The notes below the pieces were generated by a model. That model saw only the letters and a list, made by a program, of their open reading frames with translations. It was not told the origin of the DNA and ran no database searches. Position numbers and translations under genes: made by a program. Positions 15,001-28,900 of a stretch of DNA of 64,000 nucleotides are shown here, piece after piece. The stretch spans positions 868,001-932,000 of the forward strand of contig JAPFBL010000007.1 of NCBI GenBank assembly GCA_026182355.1, in the 5' to 3' direction. The stretch is from Hermatobates lingyangjiaoensis (taxonomy: Eukaryota; Arthropoda; Insecta; Hemiptera; Hermatobatidae). Every line of letters begins with the position of its first letter. Within the stretch, counting starts at the first letter, position 1.

Positions 15001-16274
15001 CTTGTCAGAATCACAGATTCTTACAACATTAATTTATAATTATAATGTCAAAAAAATTAGCAACAATCAAATCAGTGCTCGAAGTAAAATTAAAAAAAAT
15101 GTGAGGTGTTACTTCATTTATTAAACATATTAAACTTGAAAATAAAAAATGTGTGCTTCATACATTTGACTGCCTTTCATGTACGAAATGCTATCCTCTA
15201 TTAATCGCTAATATAATTAATAAGTACGTCCATTTAGATGAGTAGTTTTAACTACTTAATATAAATTATTATGCTGTGGAAATAAAATCTCATTAAATGA
15301 ATGACTATAAACAGAAATAGTGTGCAAAGTATAATTTGTACACAACATGAAAAAACTGAAGTAATCTACACTCAACATTTACTTTGAGGGAATATATTAT
15401 CAAATTCATAAATAATCAAATTAATAAATAATAATTCTAATTTGGATGACATCATTATTTAATTATGAAGATAATATAACAAGTAATTATGGATTTTTGA
15501 AAAATATTTGCAATTTGTCATTGGAAGTCTCCATCCCCAATAGAGGGATCTTTAAGCGTTCAAATTAGTTGTAATGTTAGGGTCTCACTTCTAGAGCAAC
15601 AATAACAGTTCATATTTAATTGATTTATTTTAGTAAGCCTAGAAGCATTTTAGTGATTATAATGAAAACGTAATTAATAGTTCAAGCTGATGAAAAAAAA
15701 TTAGAGTGGTCATTATCAAATAATGTTCAACACTATTAATGTGTCAATACTCATCACAAAAATAAAATATATTTCTTATTTTATATTACGATTGCCGTAC
15801 AAACTTCACTAATTATCAGTAACTTAATAATTACACCTTCTTAATTTACAATGAATGTTTAATATTTACAATTTAAATTAATATTATCTCATTCTTAGGA
15901 CATCTTATAAATAGCTTTATATATGCAATATATAATGTGTAATACTGTATTATTTACGATGTATAAAAATGCACATCTTGAATATTATATATATATATAA
16001 ACCCATCCACACACACACACACACACACACATACACACATGACTATTAAATTAATAAATGTTAAATAAAATAATCAAACCAACACATCAGTTCAACTTAA
16101 TTTATATAATTAAGTTGAATCATATAAAAAACACTTTTATTCCTGTATGTAGAAAATGTAGATTATATCAAGAAAGTGAAAGTTATGGTTTAAACTAAAA
16201 TTGTAAACTTATTTTTGGTGGCACTTACTGCACGATGTTGTGAAGAGTGGCATAACTTCTCTCTCACTCTTTCA

Positions 16275-16328
<54 letters not shown>

Positions 16329-19300
16329 AATATATATCTCAGTCATTCTTTGTCTCTATCCCCCATCTCTTTCTCTCACTTACTCTTTCCCTCTCTATTC
16401 TCTTTTCGTTTTACCTCCCTCTTCAATCTCTCTCTTCTCTCACTATATCTTTCACTCAGATTAAGAGATCTAATTGTAGTTTCATTACTTAAACCTTTCG
16501 TCTATGATTTATGCATTACCTATTGAAATCGAAACAATCTAAAGTGTTTCTGCCAAGTAGAAAATGAGGGTTCAACATAAAGAATTTAAACTTATTGAAT
16601 AAAGTACAATGGCTTTATTGTACTGTGTCTGCTAGGACTTGAGATTGGAAATTGACTTTAACTTGGCGTGGTGATGCATATGTTGCAGGTCTTTGTCTGA
16701 ATGCATACCAGTGCAGGCAGGAGGGAGGCACTCCCAGTGGTAACTGCGCCCTCGGCTTCGGCATTTGTTGCCTCTGTCAGTTTGCTTATATTTCTTATAA
16801 TTACATTTCTTAATTACTCTTATTCTCTTCATTCACTCTTCATTCTTGTTGGTACATTTCAATTAAACTACAGATCAAGTTTTGAGCCATGTTTAGATTC
16901 CTTTTGAATATACTATTTATATATATTAATTATTAAATTAAATAGAGTTAATCTAATGATTAATACACTTTTATTAATAATTAATGATTTACAGTAGCAT
17001 ATTATTTTACTTTCTCTCCTATTTCAAACTATATAAGACCTCATCACCAACTCAGCAATTAGCACCGCCTTTTTGTCTTAGTTACCGAATATCACATCAA
17101 TAATAAAAAATAAAATATAACATATTCAATCAAATGCTTAAAATAATATGTAAAACTTGAAATTGTCAAAACAAAAAAAAACAGGAAATCATTTACTCCT
17201 GATGATGACAGATGTCAAAATATTGAAATGAATTATGTTAGTGTATTTTCTATGTTATTTCTCATCAACTTAATATATATGTTACAATATATTTATTGTA
17301 TCTATGTACAATAAAACAAAAAACAAAGTTCCATTTAACAAAGTAAAACAAAAGTAACAGTACAAAAATCTGGAGTGGCCTACACTCTACTTTACTATAA
17401 GTAACTTAATGTCAAATTTCTTGAGTATATAAAACATAACGTCTCATTTAAGCATAACGTAAACATCTAAATGGGATATAATTATTAGCCTTTCATTCCT
17501 GAGATAGTACAGATAGTGATTGAAGAACATATCAATTTATAAGCTTATTTTTGTACATCACAAATAATTTATTATTTGCAAATAATTTCATTAGTATAAC
17601 TACTGCAGTAATAACATTTTTGAAAAACCAAAGTGAACATTTCTTGAAACGATTTATTCTCCTACAAGAGAATGGCTTTCGTTCAAACAGCCAGTGGATT
17701 TCTTACATCGTTTACTTGACATCCTTCTACATTGAATATTAAAGTAAAATTTTAAAATTGAAAACAGGAAAATACCCTTTTTTTCTCTGAAAAACATCTT
17801 AAACAGCAAAGAAAATGTTATTTTAAGGTGCTTTGTTAATTAAAGATGTACGATCATTACATTTATTAATCTCTAAACAAAATATTCCAATTATGAATTA
17901 TCATTTACATTTTTGGTCTTTTATAGAATTATCATACTGGGAATTTTAATCTTTAAAATAATAATAATAATAATAAGCTTCTTAGTATTTAATAAGATCA
18001 TTTTCCTTCCCCTTTGTCAAATAACATATATACGAATTTTTTCTGAGTGAGTGTTATTATTTTCCTGCACAATATTATTCCTCTTACATCTCATATAAGT
18101 CAATAAACAATTTAAATTATTCCTTTATAAATATCAATTTTATCTCTGTGGATTTGCTCAAAAAATTTCTAAGTCAATGTAAGTATAGCAGGTGATCTCT
18201 CAGTCTAGGATAAACAAACAGTTTTTATAGCGTTATTGCTCTTTTCCGTAACTAAAACTTCATGAATTTTTTTTTATGAATTGCTAATTTTTTGTTCCAT
18301 TTTTGGTCAAATTTTCATTATTTTTTAATGAGCCGTTTCGCGTCAAAAAAACATTTTCTGAAAACAGAAATCGTACTATAATGCCCCTTTAGCGAATGTA
18401 ATTTTGAAAAAAAATATCTCAACTCATTTTCCACATAATGTTCTATTTTTAGGGATAGTTTCATTGTGATCCGTCTAACAGTATGGCTTGTATCGCTCTC
18501 ACAAGGTTTTAGATTGAATTATATGTCAAAATTTTAACATTTTATTGAAAAAAAAATATTTTCTGTTGTTTTAAAATTCTGAATATATTTTTCGTTTGTT
18601 CGATTTGTAACCTCAAAGATAATGTCAAAATTTCAAAACTTTAGGGTTATCAGTTTAGGAGAAATAAATGTTTTCCAAAAAACGGTTTTTGGCAAAGAAA
18701 GTGACTTTCCCATCATGCATAATTCTTCCCAAGCAATAGGGATCTTCTTCCCTATGACGCCCATTTTTGTGTAAAATATCAACTTGATCCATCAAAGATT
18801 CTGGACCGTAGCGTGGTAACAAGCAATGCTAACACACGCACCCACCCACCCACCCACCCACCCACCCACCCACACACACACAGATATCATCGAAAAAACT
18901 TCATAAAACGACTTCTGGGACCTCAAAACATGTAATTCCGTCAAAATCTCGAGATTGAATTTTTTCACGATCACTATACTTTACTTATAGTAAAGTAAAA
19001 ACATTGTTTGTACTTGTGGTCTGTTACTTATGTTTAAAAGTTTCCTTCCGTTTATTTTAACTGTATGGTTTTTCAAGCTTGAAGATTTATTTTTGAATAA
19101 ACGCTTTTATAGAAACATACTTCCCGGTCCAATTAACCTAAGGGGGGGATTAGTCCTTTCAAGTCTTAACCACTCGTGCATCTTCAATACAGTTCTGCAA
19201 TAATTATTTATTTTGTATTATTTAATCTTAAACGAAGACTGTTTCTTCCAGTCACTGAGACGTGCGGCGGTGTTATCAGCAATAACGTCACCTACTTCGT

Positions 19301-22300
19301 CAGCCCAGGGTTCCCGGGACTCATTCGGCAAGCACGCCAATGTCGAATCACTGTCAAGAAATCAGGACGTGGCATCAGCCAGCTCAGGCTGGATTTCGTA
19401 CACTTTACCACGGTAAGTCCTTAGACTTAGATCAGTTTATCAGTGGTATTTCACTTATGATGGACAAAAAGAATTTCCTTTTTTTGAAGGTTACTAACTT
19501 ATAATGTTCCTTTAGAAAGATAATAACTAATTGGCGGAATTTCTCGTTCTCAAGTAAAGTACAAATGCGCAAGTGAAATCATGAATGCTTGTAAAGTTCA
19601 AGCTTGCTCATTGTGGATGGAGTTCCACCGGTTGCAGATTAAGTTTACTTAGGATTTAATGCGCGCTAACTAAGCTCTGTATTACTAATGATATCCATTT
19701 ATTGAAACTCAAATATTCATCCCTAATGGTGTTCAAAAATAATTATGATAATTAACACCACAGTTTTGTTTCGTTTTTTTTTAAATAGTGGTCAACGAAT
19801 AATTGTTAACAATCACTCCTAAATACACGTAGTACTTAATTGCAAAAATAGAACAAAGGATTAATGGATGAAATATTCTCTTAAAAATGTTAATATAAAA
19901 ATCTTAATACCTTCATCAATAACAGAATGTCAAAATGTAAAAAATGGTTTGCACCCTCAAAGTTTTTAACATTTTCAAGGCTACCAAAATATTTTAACCT
20001 GAATATTTTGCAATTATTTCTTTTATATCTTCTACAGATTTAGATGCCGACATGATCTAAAAAGTTTTCCGCATACAGTTTTTCAACTCATTTAGCATAC
20101 CCATTTGGTTCGATAGTAGCCAAATAAGACATTGAGAGAAAGACATATTAAAATGAGCTAAAATAGTGCCAAGTGAGCAAAAAATGTTAGATTTAATAAA
20201 AAAAAAACGTACTTATGACGTCATTACTCAAAGCACATTTAGATACGAGCACTCAAAAGAATCATGCATTTTCAAGCAGCCTGGCACATGTGACTTTAGA
20301 GTACAGATAGATATAGTATATACGGTATAGGGGATCTGTCAACAATATTATACTAAACGACAACTAACGAATATTCCCATTCACTAATTAGCAGTTCCAC
20401 ACATGGCCACTTCTGCTAAATCACTGGGCCGTGATAAGTGGAAGGATCTGTGAAAATTATCGAAAGCTAGGTTACTTAGCCTAGTGTAACTGTATTCATG
20501 GTCGTATGGCGTTATAGTCCCAAATGTTTAAAAAGGCTTATTTCACTATTAGTCAAATGTAGGGCAAATTTATCTTTTGGTGGGTTAAGTATCTTTCAAG
20601 GATTAAAAACTTGGAGAAGGTTAGTATTTGGCTTGAGTGCCTAAGCAAGGAGATTTGAAGCGCACTGGAGATTTGGTATTGAATTGTAATTCTTGCTGGA
20701 CAACTCTACCACAAAAAATGTCCAAAGATCCTTTGGTTGGTAACTTTACGTTATTATTGGCTAGTCTCAGTTCTCCATCTTCAGAGTTTCATATTAAATG
20801 TCGTTTTTTTTATTTTAAATAGAATTAGAAAAAAGATTTTCTAATAGTAGATCAATAAAAGCAATGAAAATATGTGTTGTTTAAATGAAATTTCATCACA
20901 ATCCAAACCGTTCAAAATGTCCCATTGAATAATAGGCAAGTAATAAACAGCAGGTTAAGGATAAATTATATCTTCACCGTGTATTACCTCTTTGAGCTAA
21001 ATTTGATTTGACCTATTTTATATGCGGACACAGATTTATAAGCTGACTGTTGCAGGCACAACCTAACAGAAGGACGGGAGTGTGTGACAGGGACGTGTTC
21101 CTCGTGACCGGAGGAGTGACCGCTCTGCCCCCCTTGTGCGGAATCAATTCAGGCCAGCATGGTCAGTGCCCCAAAATGGTCAAACAAACTTTCAATTAAT
21201 AACATGTCTGGTTCAATTTGAACCTTCTATTTCAGTTTACTATGACGTAGAAAAAGTCCAGAGCCCAATAGAAATCGCCTTTAATCTGACAGGAAGCGAG
21301 GAATTGAGGCTATGGGAAATCAAGGTATAACTTCTCATTTGCACTTCCCTTAACTTCATTTAAGTAATAACTGTATTGGTGTAACCTTTTCTGAAACTTC
21401 ATTTTTGAAAGCAGCTGGTAATCAAACTGAAATTTTTAAACTATTACTTATATAATAATTAAATTTAATTCAAAATTCCCACAAAATACGAAAAAAGGAA
21501 TCAATTTTCATACGATCTTGGTACGTTAGTCTATATATCATTAAAAATAAGAAAAACGAAACCTTAACCAATTATTAAATTCGCAGGACACCACAGTGAA
21601 GTCACTTCCGATGATAATATTAACGACTCTTCAATACTAATAACCTAACAACAAACTTTGTTTTAAAATTACTTTATCGAGTAACTTGTTTTCTTTTGAA
21701 TATCTTGTGTAATTTCTATAGATATGTATAAATATACTACATAGACACATATGTTCTAAAGTATTTTTTTCATTTTCTCTATGTTTGTTCAGTTTAAATA
21801 TATACCAATAAGTTAGGCCAACGTTTCATCTGTATAGAGTAGACCTCAGGGTCTCTACAAATATAGGCGAACGGTTGGCATCATGGTAAAAGGTCAAGAT
21901 GTCTGTCTACTTGCATGTACCTTACTGTGCATGGGTAGTTTACCCTTAACTTTGACTTATATATATACAGGTTAAAGAGATGCAGGAAAAAATTAAAATA
22001 GATGGATAAAGTAGCAAGCTTCAATATTCTGCACGCCGGTCCGTGAGATAACAAACATATCCAATGTTTGGCAACTAATAAACCTTTCTTTTGCCTTAAT
22101 ATAAAGAGCTTCTAAAATTCTCAGTAGTCGAGATTTACTCTTTATATATATATATTTGAAGAGATAATGCATAAAAAAATTTAAAGAATTTTTTAATAAT
22201 ATATTTTATTGTTGATATGTTGAAGGTGACTCAAATTGAATTTGCCAGAAGAACCCCCCCTGGTTGTATGCAGTACTTCAGAGGACCTTCAGGTAAAATC

Positions 22301-22910
22301 AAGTTCAGTAACTTATTTCTGCAAGTAAATCTAATCAGAATGATTTGAGTGTTCAATTCTACATCATAACACTAAACAGTAATTGATTCATCACTATTTA
22401 ATTAATAGATCATTAGATGTGTAAAGATTACCAAGTTCTTTGACTTTATTATCAATAAGGCAGTTACTGTTAACAAGTGACTCTCAACTCTTCCAGACAT
22501 CGTCATGTGAGTTGTTTTGAAATCCCCTTTATCCTATAATTCGTGTAAAACAAGACTTTACAACTAGTGAGTTTGTGATAATTAATTACACCTCACTACT
22601 CTTTCCCTCTCCACAACTTCCCATCTTATTCTCACTCTTTCACAATCTCTCTCCCCCACACTATATACTCTCATTTACCAAATACTTTATATACGAGTAT
22701 ATATAAAGATTTCACATATACACGTGAAATAACAATCAATGATCAAACCACAATATGAAATGGGAAAACAAGACTAAGATCTTTCAACCGTAAAAAGCTG
22801 TCTTCGTCAGAGTTAAAATCCCAACTTAGGTTTTTGGCTCTGACGAAGACCGCTTTTTACGGTTGAATGATCTTGGTCTTGTTTTCCCATTTCATATTGT
22901 GGTTTGAGAA

Positions 22911-22948
<38 letters not shown>

Positions 22949-25900
22949 TATTTTTAAAAATCAAGTGTTTACCTGTGAGTTCGTATTCACTAAACGAATG
23001 GTCAAATGATGTTCAATTTAAAATCAGAAAAATTAATTTTCTCGTACATTTTCCAGGCTAAGTTCTGGTATAATAAAGTTTTGAAAAATGTACTTTATAC
23101 ATAATTAAAATAGTATAGGTTACTAACTATATTTTTTTCATCGTAGAAGAAAATGTAGCTAATGCTTTAGTTTATTACATTGATTGATAGGTCAAGTGCA
23201 TTTTACTAATCATATGATAAAATATATGAAATTCATTTTTTTAGGTGTGATTCAAAGTATGAACTATGCAATAAATGGAAGACATTTGGCAAACCAGGAT
23301 TATACCATTTGCATTAGGCAAGAAGCAAGTAAGTATACTTATATCTGTACTACCGTGTGTTTTTTACATTTTTATTCCTAATAAAATTCATCATGTCCTT
23401 TGTTGATCCTGAAGAACATAGGGTCGTTAAAACATATGCATAATGTGTTAGGAATGTGTTCCATTGCCTATGAGCCCTGCGACTCCAATTCTCTGAAGAT
23501 AGGACCCTCTCCACAGAACTCCAGCCTAACTACCACCACTACTCCCTCGTCCATCCAGGGTCAGTACATCACATGCAGGTGAAACAAACCTGCAGCTAGC
23601 ATAAAGAAATTAATGCTTTCAAATCACAATGAATATTGCGAATATCTAGCAGCAAGCCTTAGGAGAGAAATGGTCATACTTTGGAGTGTCATATTCATAC
23701 TTTATAGTCTAAATTGTATAAAAAATACTTTAATTGTCAAGTATTTTAATTTTAACTATAATAATTTCACTGCAAGTAAAATACAATAATCATGAGAAAA
23801 TTATATCATAAAAAGAAGTTTATTGAGTCCTCTTTGAAGATGTGTATGAATATTTAGGTGTGCACCCAAAAGTTTGTAGACATATTACAGTTTATTTTCT
23901 AATAATAAATTGATATTATACATAAAAATAGCCATTTTAGTGTAGATGAACAGTATTGTTTATGGACAATATTGCATCATTGGGGGGGGTTTACAAAATG
24001 GATTACTAAAATTACAAAATACTTAAATTTAAAAGTGTATTAAATGTATATATTAAGTTTTTCTTTATTTAATTTATGTTTGATAATTGTTCAAAACCCT
24101 CTTGATTATAACTGAATTATAAAGGCCAGAAATTGGGAATGTATAGTATTTGATGTGCAGTTCAAGATTATAGTTTTACCACTCTTTGAACGGCAAGTAT
24201 TCTATTTAGATTGAAAAAAATTATTTTATTCTTCAGGCTTTTTATATTGAGTTCATAACTTATTTAAGTTTACACTAGTTTTAAATTCTAATTTACTCTT
24301 AGCTTAACTGAACTATTAGTTTCTGGATTGGTAATTAGTCTGCATGAAAATTCAAGTTGCATTGAATTGAACGAAACTTTCCTTAAATCAAATAGATATA
24401 AGAAAATTGAAAACATACTCAACAATATACTCTTAGTACCGATAACCAAGGGCAAATATTTTTGGAAACATAAGATATAACTTTCATACGAGTATAACAT
24501 CTTGGTCTAGTGGTGAACACAATGGCAAACACATAGATTTACGAATAGTACGCGGTACATGATGTTTAATGCTTTCATGAGTGTAGTTGTTTCTTTCACT
24601 AATAGTAGGTTTTGTGATTGAGCGGGAAAGGTTGTTAATGAAGTGAGTTGGGTAGAGGACGAGCCTGAATTGGCGGGAGAAGGATCGGGCATTGGACCAG
24701 AAGTGGAGGACTCGCGCCTGCTGCGCTTCAACACCATCCCTCTGAGTCGACAGGTCCAGCCCCTGGTCCTCACCAGCGACACCCAGGCAGACCCGTGTGG
24801 AGACCGCGTCGTCATCCCCTGTGACCTCGAGGACTTTGGCTTTGTCAGTTCTCTCTCTCTAGTCAAAGTGTTATCATTCATAGTTGCACGCTGTCACTCT
24901 CTCTACATTACACTCAACATTGTTATATAAATATAATCCCACATCCAAACCAAATTATAAGGTCATTATTACATCACAGCTCAGTAGATATCTTATTAGT
25001 ACTATCAACTCTCTTTGTTTGCTCAGGTGTACATAAAATAATAATAAATTTCACTGTATTTTTTTGTTAAAGAATAGTTATAAATTACCATTTCTATATT
25101 GAAAAGCACCAAAATAAAATTTAAGTGAATTGGAATGTAGAATTAAATGGATAAATGTCATATACGAATTTATGGCTATACGCATGAATTAGGAAAAGAA
25201 TAGCTTTTAAAAAATTGGTTATGAATTGACCTACAGTTTTTAATTTTGAAGAAACTATTAAAAATTACCTGTTTAATTTATTTATTGAAATTAAGTCCAA
25301 ACAAATGAAACGTTATACTTAACTCACATGTATAATGGATAAATGAAACACATTTCAAGTATCCTGGTTGATGCAGTTTCAGAATACGAGTATTACGGCA
25401 TGAGATCTCTCATATAAATCCTCGAAGGATTGGGATAAAAAACAAACATACGCTGAAACCTTATTATAACGGATGAATAATCATCTAATCTAGTAAATGT
25501 TAATAGCTATTAGACCTGTTCCAGAACTCGTCAATTACCTTCCTTCTAAGTATGTTGCAGAAACTAGAAAAACCAGTGTAGCCCATAATAAACTATTAAC
25601 CTACTTCCGCGTAGAAAATTCTTACTCTAATAGAAAATTAAAACACTATAACTATCAAAACAATGTATTTATTAATAAGCTATTATCCAAATTCAGCTGA
25701 CTTAATTTTCATAATTTGTTAATTTAAATTGACTCAACAGTTATACAATCAGTTTTATGCAGTGTTGAGTTTTTTTAGTTAAATAAAGGAATAGTTACTA
25801 AAATGTTACTAAGAAATTTTTATAAAACAACACGTTTTGAACAATGACTGATTACCCTCATACCACTAAATCAATATCGTCAATGATACCAATTAAAGAA

Positions 25901-28900
25901 AATATCATTTAATTTAAATAAATAAAGATATTAATTTACACTAAAAATTATTTAAAATTATAACGTTCACATTATATATTCAATTGAATAAAATTAATAG
26001 AATCGAAGTTGTTTATTTAATTAAATTCTAATCGTTTTTGGTTTTTATTTGCAGTATAGAAATATTATTAGAATTATTATTAGTAGTAGAGGTACAAAAC
26101 TTCTACTGTGTAGCCTTTTTGCATCACATTACATTTACATTACATTACATCTCTGCTTCTTAATGATGCATTTGAAAAATGGATGAAAACGAAGGGTGAT
26201 AGGATGGCTACGAAAACTGGCTCTCTTTAAGTCTAAAAAGCTTAAAGTTTTTTAACTGAACCAACTGAATATAAATTAGTAAGAAATTTAAAAATCGTGA
26301 TATTAAGTATTTAACACATTTTTTTCTTTTTTGTATCACTTAAAAAAGGAGCAATTAACGTTATAATAAATGCAGATTCTGTACGGAGGTAATTGCCTTT
26401 AAGAGATTAAAAATTTTCTTCAGTCATACCTAAAACCAATAAAACTGAAACATCTTTTTTGAGGATCATTATAATGTTCATTAAATAATTTGAAATCTTC
26501 AGTTGATTGTAAGAAGGAAAAAATGATGCGTGACAGTAAAAATGTCATTTTTACTCCCCTGTAACAGGGGAGCTCACGAGACCCAGGCTCTTAGTTTAAT
26601 AATATATCAGAACCTTCTAAATCAGTGTATCCCAAAGTGGGCGGTGCTTTGATATCGGGGGGCAGTAATGCAAAAAGCAGCGGGGATTCTATTTCCATAA
26701 ATTGAAAATTTATGTCCATCTAATATAATTTCTAAATTTAAGTGAAAACACGACTTGTAAACTTCTGGAAACAGTTTCTTAAAATTATTGGTTTTGATAA
26801 TTCATTTTTATGTTAAAATTATATTCTCACCTAAGTTTCTTTTATTGTGTATTAATTATTTTGCATAAATATGCTATGAAACAATACATCTATTGGATTC
26901 TAAATAAATATTTGATTAGTAATTATTTTAATTTAATATACAAATGTTACTCCTCATTTGGTTATTTAGTCTGGGAATCTGATTATTATTCAAGGGTGTT
27001 GAGTTATAGGTTTATGGACCCAAGGGGGCGGTCACTCGAAAAAGTTTGGGAAACACTGTTCTAAATCAATGATTTGAAGTTTGTTATTACTAATCAAATG
27101 AACTTAGTCACATTAAAATTAATTAAACTATTAAGCAAATCAAACAAGATTTTTATATATGTATGATAAATAATACATATTTACCAAAGCGTATTATATT
27201 ACGCCTACACTATAACCACATTAAAATAAAAACATTATGAACTGGTTGTTAACCAGTTTATTATATTTACTTAGAACAAAGTTAAATACAGGCCACTCTA
27301 GATTTTTATATTCTATTAATAAACACTATATGTCAACCATTTTTACTTTAAATTAAATCTGCGTATTTATTGATAAACTAGACGACCCGTGACCCCTTAT
27401 GTCACTCACTGATAAGAAATTATAGTAACAGTTAATAATATGCGTTCATTGAATGTGATTGACAGGAATAACTGTTATTACAGTTTCTTGTTATTAAGCT
27501 ATGAAAACAAAGATTCTTGTATAGTCAAAGCTTTTGGTACAGATTCTTAATATGAGTCAAGATATATACACAATAAGTATATTTAAAAAAACATTTAAAA
27601 GTAAACAATTTCATTTATTTTATTACAAAAATAAAATATCAATATCAATTCAAGGTATATACACAATCAAGCATATTTAAAAACTAACAAAGCCTGTAAA
27701 TTGAAATATTTCATTTACCCATGAAATTTTATAAATAACTAATTTATTCTACCCAACATAAAATAATATTTATGTAAGAAGTGTGTCTTTATAATATTAC
27801 CTTGGAACATTTGTATTTAAGCTGGCATTTAGAAGTTTATATTTCTAAAATTCCTTAGTTGAAAATTCCTAATTCCTAAGTTTATATTCCTAAAATTATT
27901 CATTTTAAACCTCTAATGTAATAGTTAATTATATATAATATTACTAATATACTATTACTTTTGGAATTTCATTCATCTGTTTAATGCTTAACTTCTAAAA
28001 AGTTGGCTTTGAATTGATTTGGACCAGAAAACCTGACCGATTACTGATATAAAACAAATAAAATTTGTTTTATATAAACAATTAATTTTAAATAAGTGAA
28101 CTAAAAAAACCATCATCTAAACAACAATAAGATTTCCAAAAATAGGACTGAGATCTTTTATAGAAAAACTCGACAGGTTTATTCTATAACGTAAATAGAT
28201 TTTACATCTGGAATCATTAATTTTACTTGACTTGATTTGAGAGAATTTATTTTTAATTCTTCTTTCTTTTTAATGTAATTATTTGTAAAGTAATATATGA
28301 CTCACTGTTTTCTTTAATATTTATTTGAATAATTCTTCATAAACTGGAATTAACAGGTATTCCAAGTTTAACTTGTGTGCAAACATTTAAACAAGAACAT
28401 CAGAGTTTTATAAGTATATAAACCTTCTCTGAAAATGAATACAATCTTAACTCTAACTTAAAGAGTTAAGTTAAATAAGTTAAGTTAAAACTCATTTGAA
28501 ATCATATAAATACCTGATTACGTATTATGTCGTCAATATGTTTCTGTTACAGGTGGGAGGGCTGTCAGGATTGTGTCAGCTGGTGGGCTGTGGCACTTCA
28601 TTTTGCACTGGTGCCGCTCAACCCTGCAGAATTGAAAGTAAGCCTTTAAAATATCTGGTTGTTTAGTGTCTGTGTTTTATTCATGAACATGTTCATCTTC
28701 TGTAAATCAAAGTACATAGTACTCTAGCCTACATGGCAAGCTAGTAGGTCTAGGTGCTTATATGACAAATGGAGGCAAACCTAACAGCAGAGAGGTAGGG
28801 AGTGAGCTGTCAGTCTATGAGAAAATGCATACAATCAATGGCAACCGTTGGAGTAACTAAGTCTTTATTATTTGGCTATTATAAGAAACATGCTGTTTTG

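Larger units (their letters stand above)
7937..16688 (+). other. Intron, about 8.75 kb
   Basis: Holds a second copy of the direct repeat (8340-8508), a degenerate tandem array of about 170 bp period (9640-11250) interrupted by an inverted-repeat element (10681-10975), a hAT-like MITE (11490-11895), a tandem duplication (13605-14215), a fragment of the 1.6 kb family near 14620, and CA and TC microsatellites at 16008-16031 and 16274-16324. I found no exon here whose phase and cysteines fit. Confidence 0.65.
16776..19251 (+). other. Intron, about 2.5 kb, mostly repeat
   Basis: About 1.6 kb of this intron is a full copy of the dispersed repeat family (17364-18999). The rest is AT-rich without recognisable features. 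Confidence 0.7.
22293..23244 (+). other. Intron, about 1 kb, with a long hairpin
   Basis: Contains the 163-bp inverted-repeat element (22744-22906) and an adjacent (TA)n run (22914-22945). The rest is AT-rich. Confidence 0.65.
24844..28552 (+). other. Intron, about 3.7 kb
   Basis: Holds a complete hAT MITE (26623-27058), a fragment of the 1.6 kb family (27262-27320) and one copy of a dispersed repeat pair (27380-27570). The rest is AT-rich. Confidence 0.65.

Noticed and set aside
16215..16526. 103-codon frame with a long Ser-Leu run
   Set aside because: Produced by the (TC)n microsatellite.
24507..24881. 124-codon minus-strand frame
   Set aside because: It is the shadow of the CUB gene exon at 24644-24843 on the plus strand.
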